A stretch of 7,366 nucleotides of DNA, from NCBI GenBank assembly GCA_001603685.1, contig LUZO01000028.1, positions 1 through 7,366 on the forward strand. Reading direction: 5' to 3'. Origin of the DNA: Bacteroidales bacterium Bact_23. Its GTDB lineage: Bacteria; Bacteroidota; Bacteroidia; Bacteroidales; Lentimicrobiaceae. Position numbers and translations under genes: made by a program. The notes below the pieces were generated by a model. The model was not told where the DNA came from. It did not search any database and saw only the letters and a list, made by a program, of their open reading frames with translations. Shown piece by piece: positions 7,337-7,366 of the stretch; position 1 is the first letter of the stretch, and each line of letters opens with the position of its first letter.

Positions 7337-7357
7337 AGAAGTCAGAAGTCAGAAGTC
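7337..7357. repeat. three tandem copies of AGAAGTC
   Basis: The heptamer AGAAGTC occurs three times head-to-tail with no mismatch (7337-7343, 7344-7350, 7351-7357). The last copy runs into GGATTCGCC, and the 16-base stretch 7351-7366 matches 7312-7327 at 14 of 16 positions, so an imperfect direct repeat brackets the palindrome. The block reaches the window edge and is probably cut off. It encodes nothing recognisable. Such heptamer runs resemble intergenic repeat families seen in some Bacteroidota genomes, but that link is from memory and not tested here. Confidence 0.7.
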
Positions 7358-7366
7358 GGATTCGCC

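Overview
The window is one tightly packed, single-strand gene cluster for menaquinone (vitamin K2) biosynthesis, with all seven genes on the minus strand. In transcription order (right to left) they are a MenI-type hotdog thioesterase, menF, menD, menB, menA, menC and menE. Each was identified from family motifs readable in the translation. Coding sequence is almost continuous from 7209 to 71: junctions are 2-30 bases, or 4-base ATGA overlaps (menD/menB and menC/menE), so a single operon is very likely.

The organism is probably a member of the Bacteroidota (Bacteroidia), with moderately high GC. The evidence is the compact MenE (358 aa), the short MenF (361 aa), menA lying inside the men cluster, the lack of recognisable Shine-Dalgarno sequences before most starts, and the flavour of the protein sequences. 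This assignment is inference from familiarity with such proteins, not a search result.

Layout: 1-70 is AT-rich sequence after menE. 71-1147 is menE, 1144-2223 menC, 2226-3134 menA, 3165-3986 menB, 3983-5674 menD, 5689-6774 menF and 6790-7209 menI. 7210-7366 is non-coding: it holds the presumed promoter/leader and, at the extreme right edge, a repeat element made of a 14-base perfect palindrome, three tandem heptamers and flanking imperfect direct repeats.

Pathway: MenF turns chorismate into isochorismate. MenD adds a succinyl-semialdehyde unit from 2-oxoglutarate to give SEPHCHC. MenH would then eliminate pyruvate to give SHCHC, but no menH is present here. MenC dehydrates SHCHC to o-succinylbenzoate (OSB). 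MenE makes OSB-CoA. MenB closes the second ring to DHNA-CoA. MenI releases DHNA. MenA prenylates DHNA to demethylmenaquinone in the membrane. The last methylation (MenG/UbiE) is also not encoded in the window.

I found no sign of a previously undescribed system. The points most worth a second look are the missing menH, the compact MenE, the start site of menI and the repeat element at the right edge.
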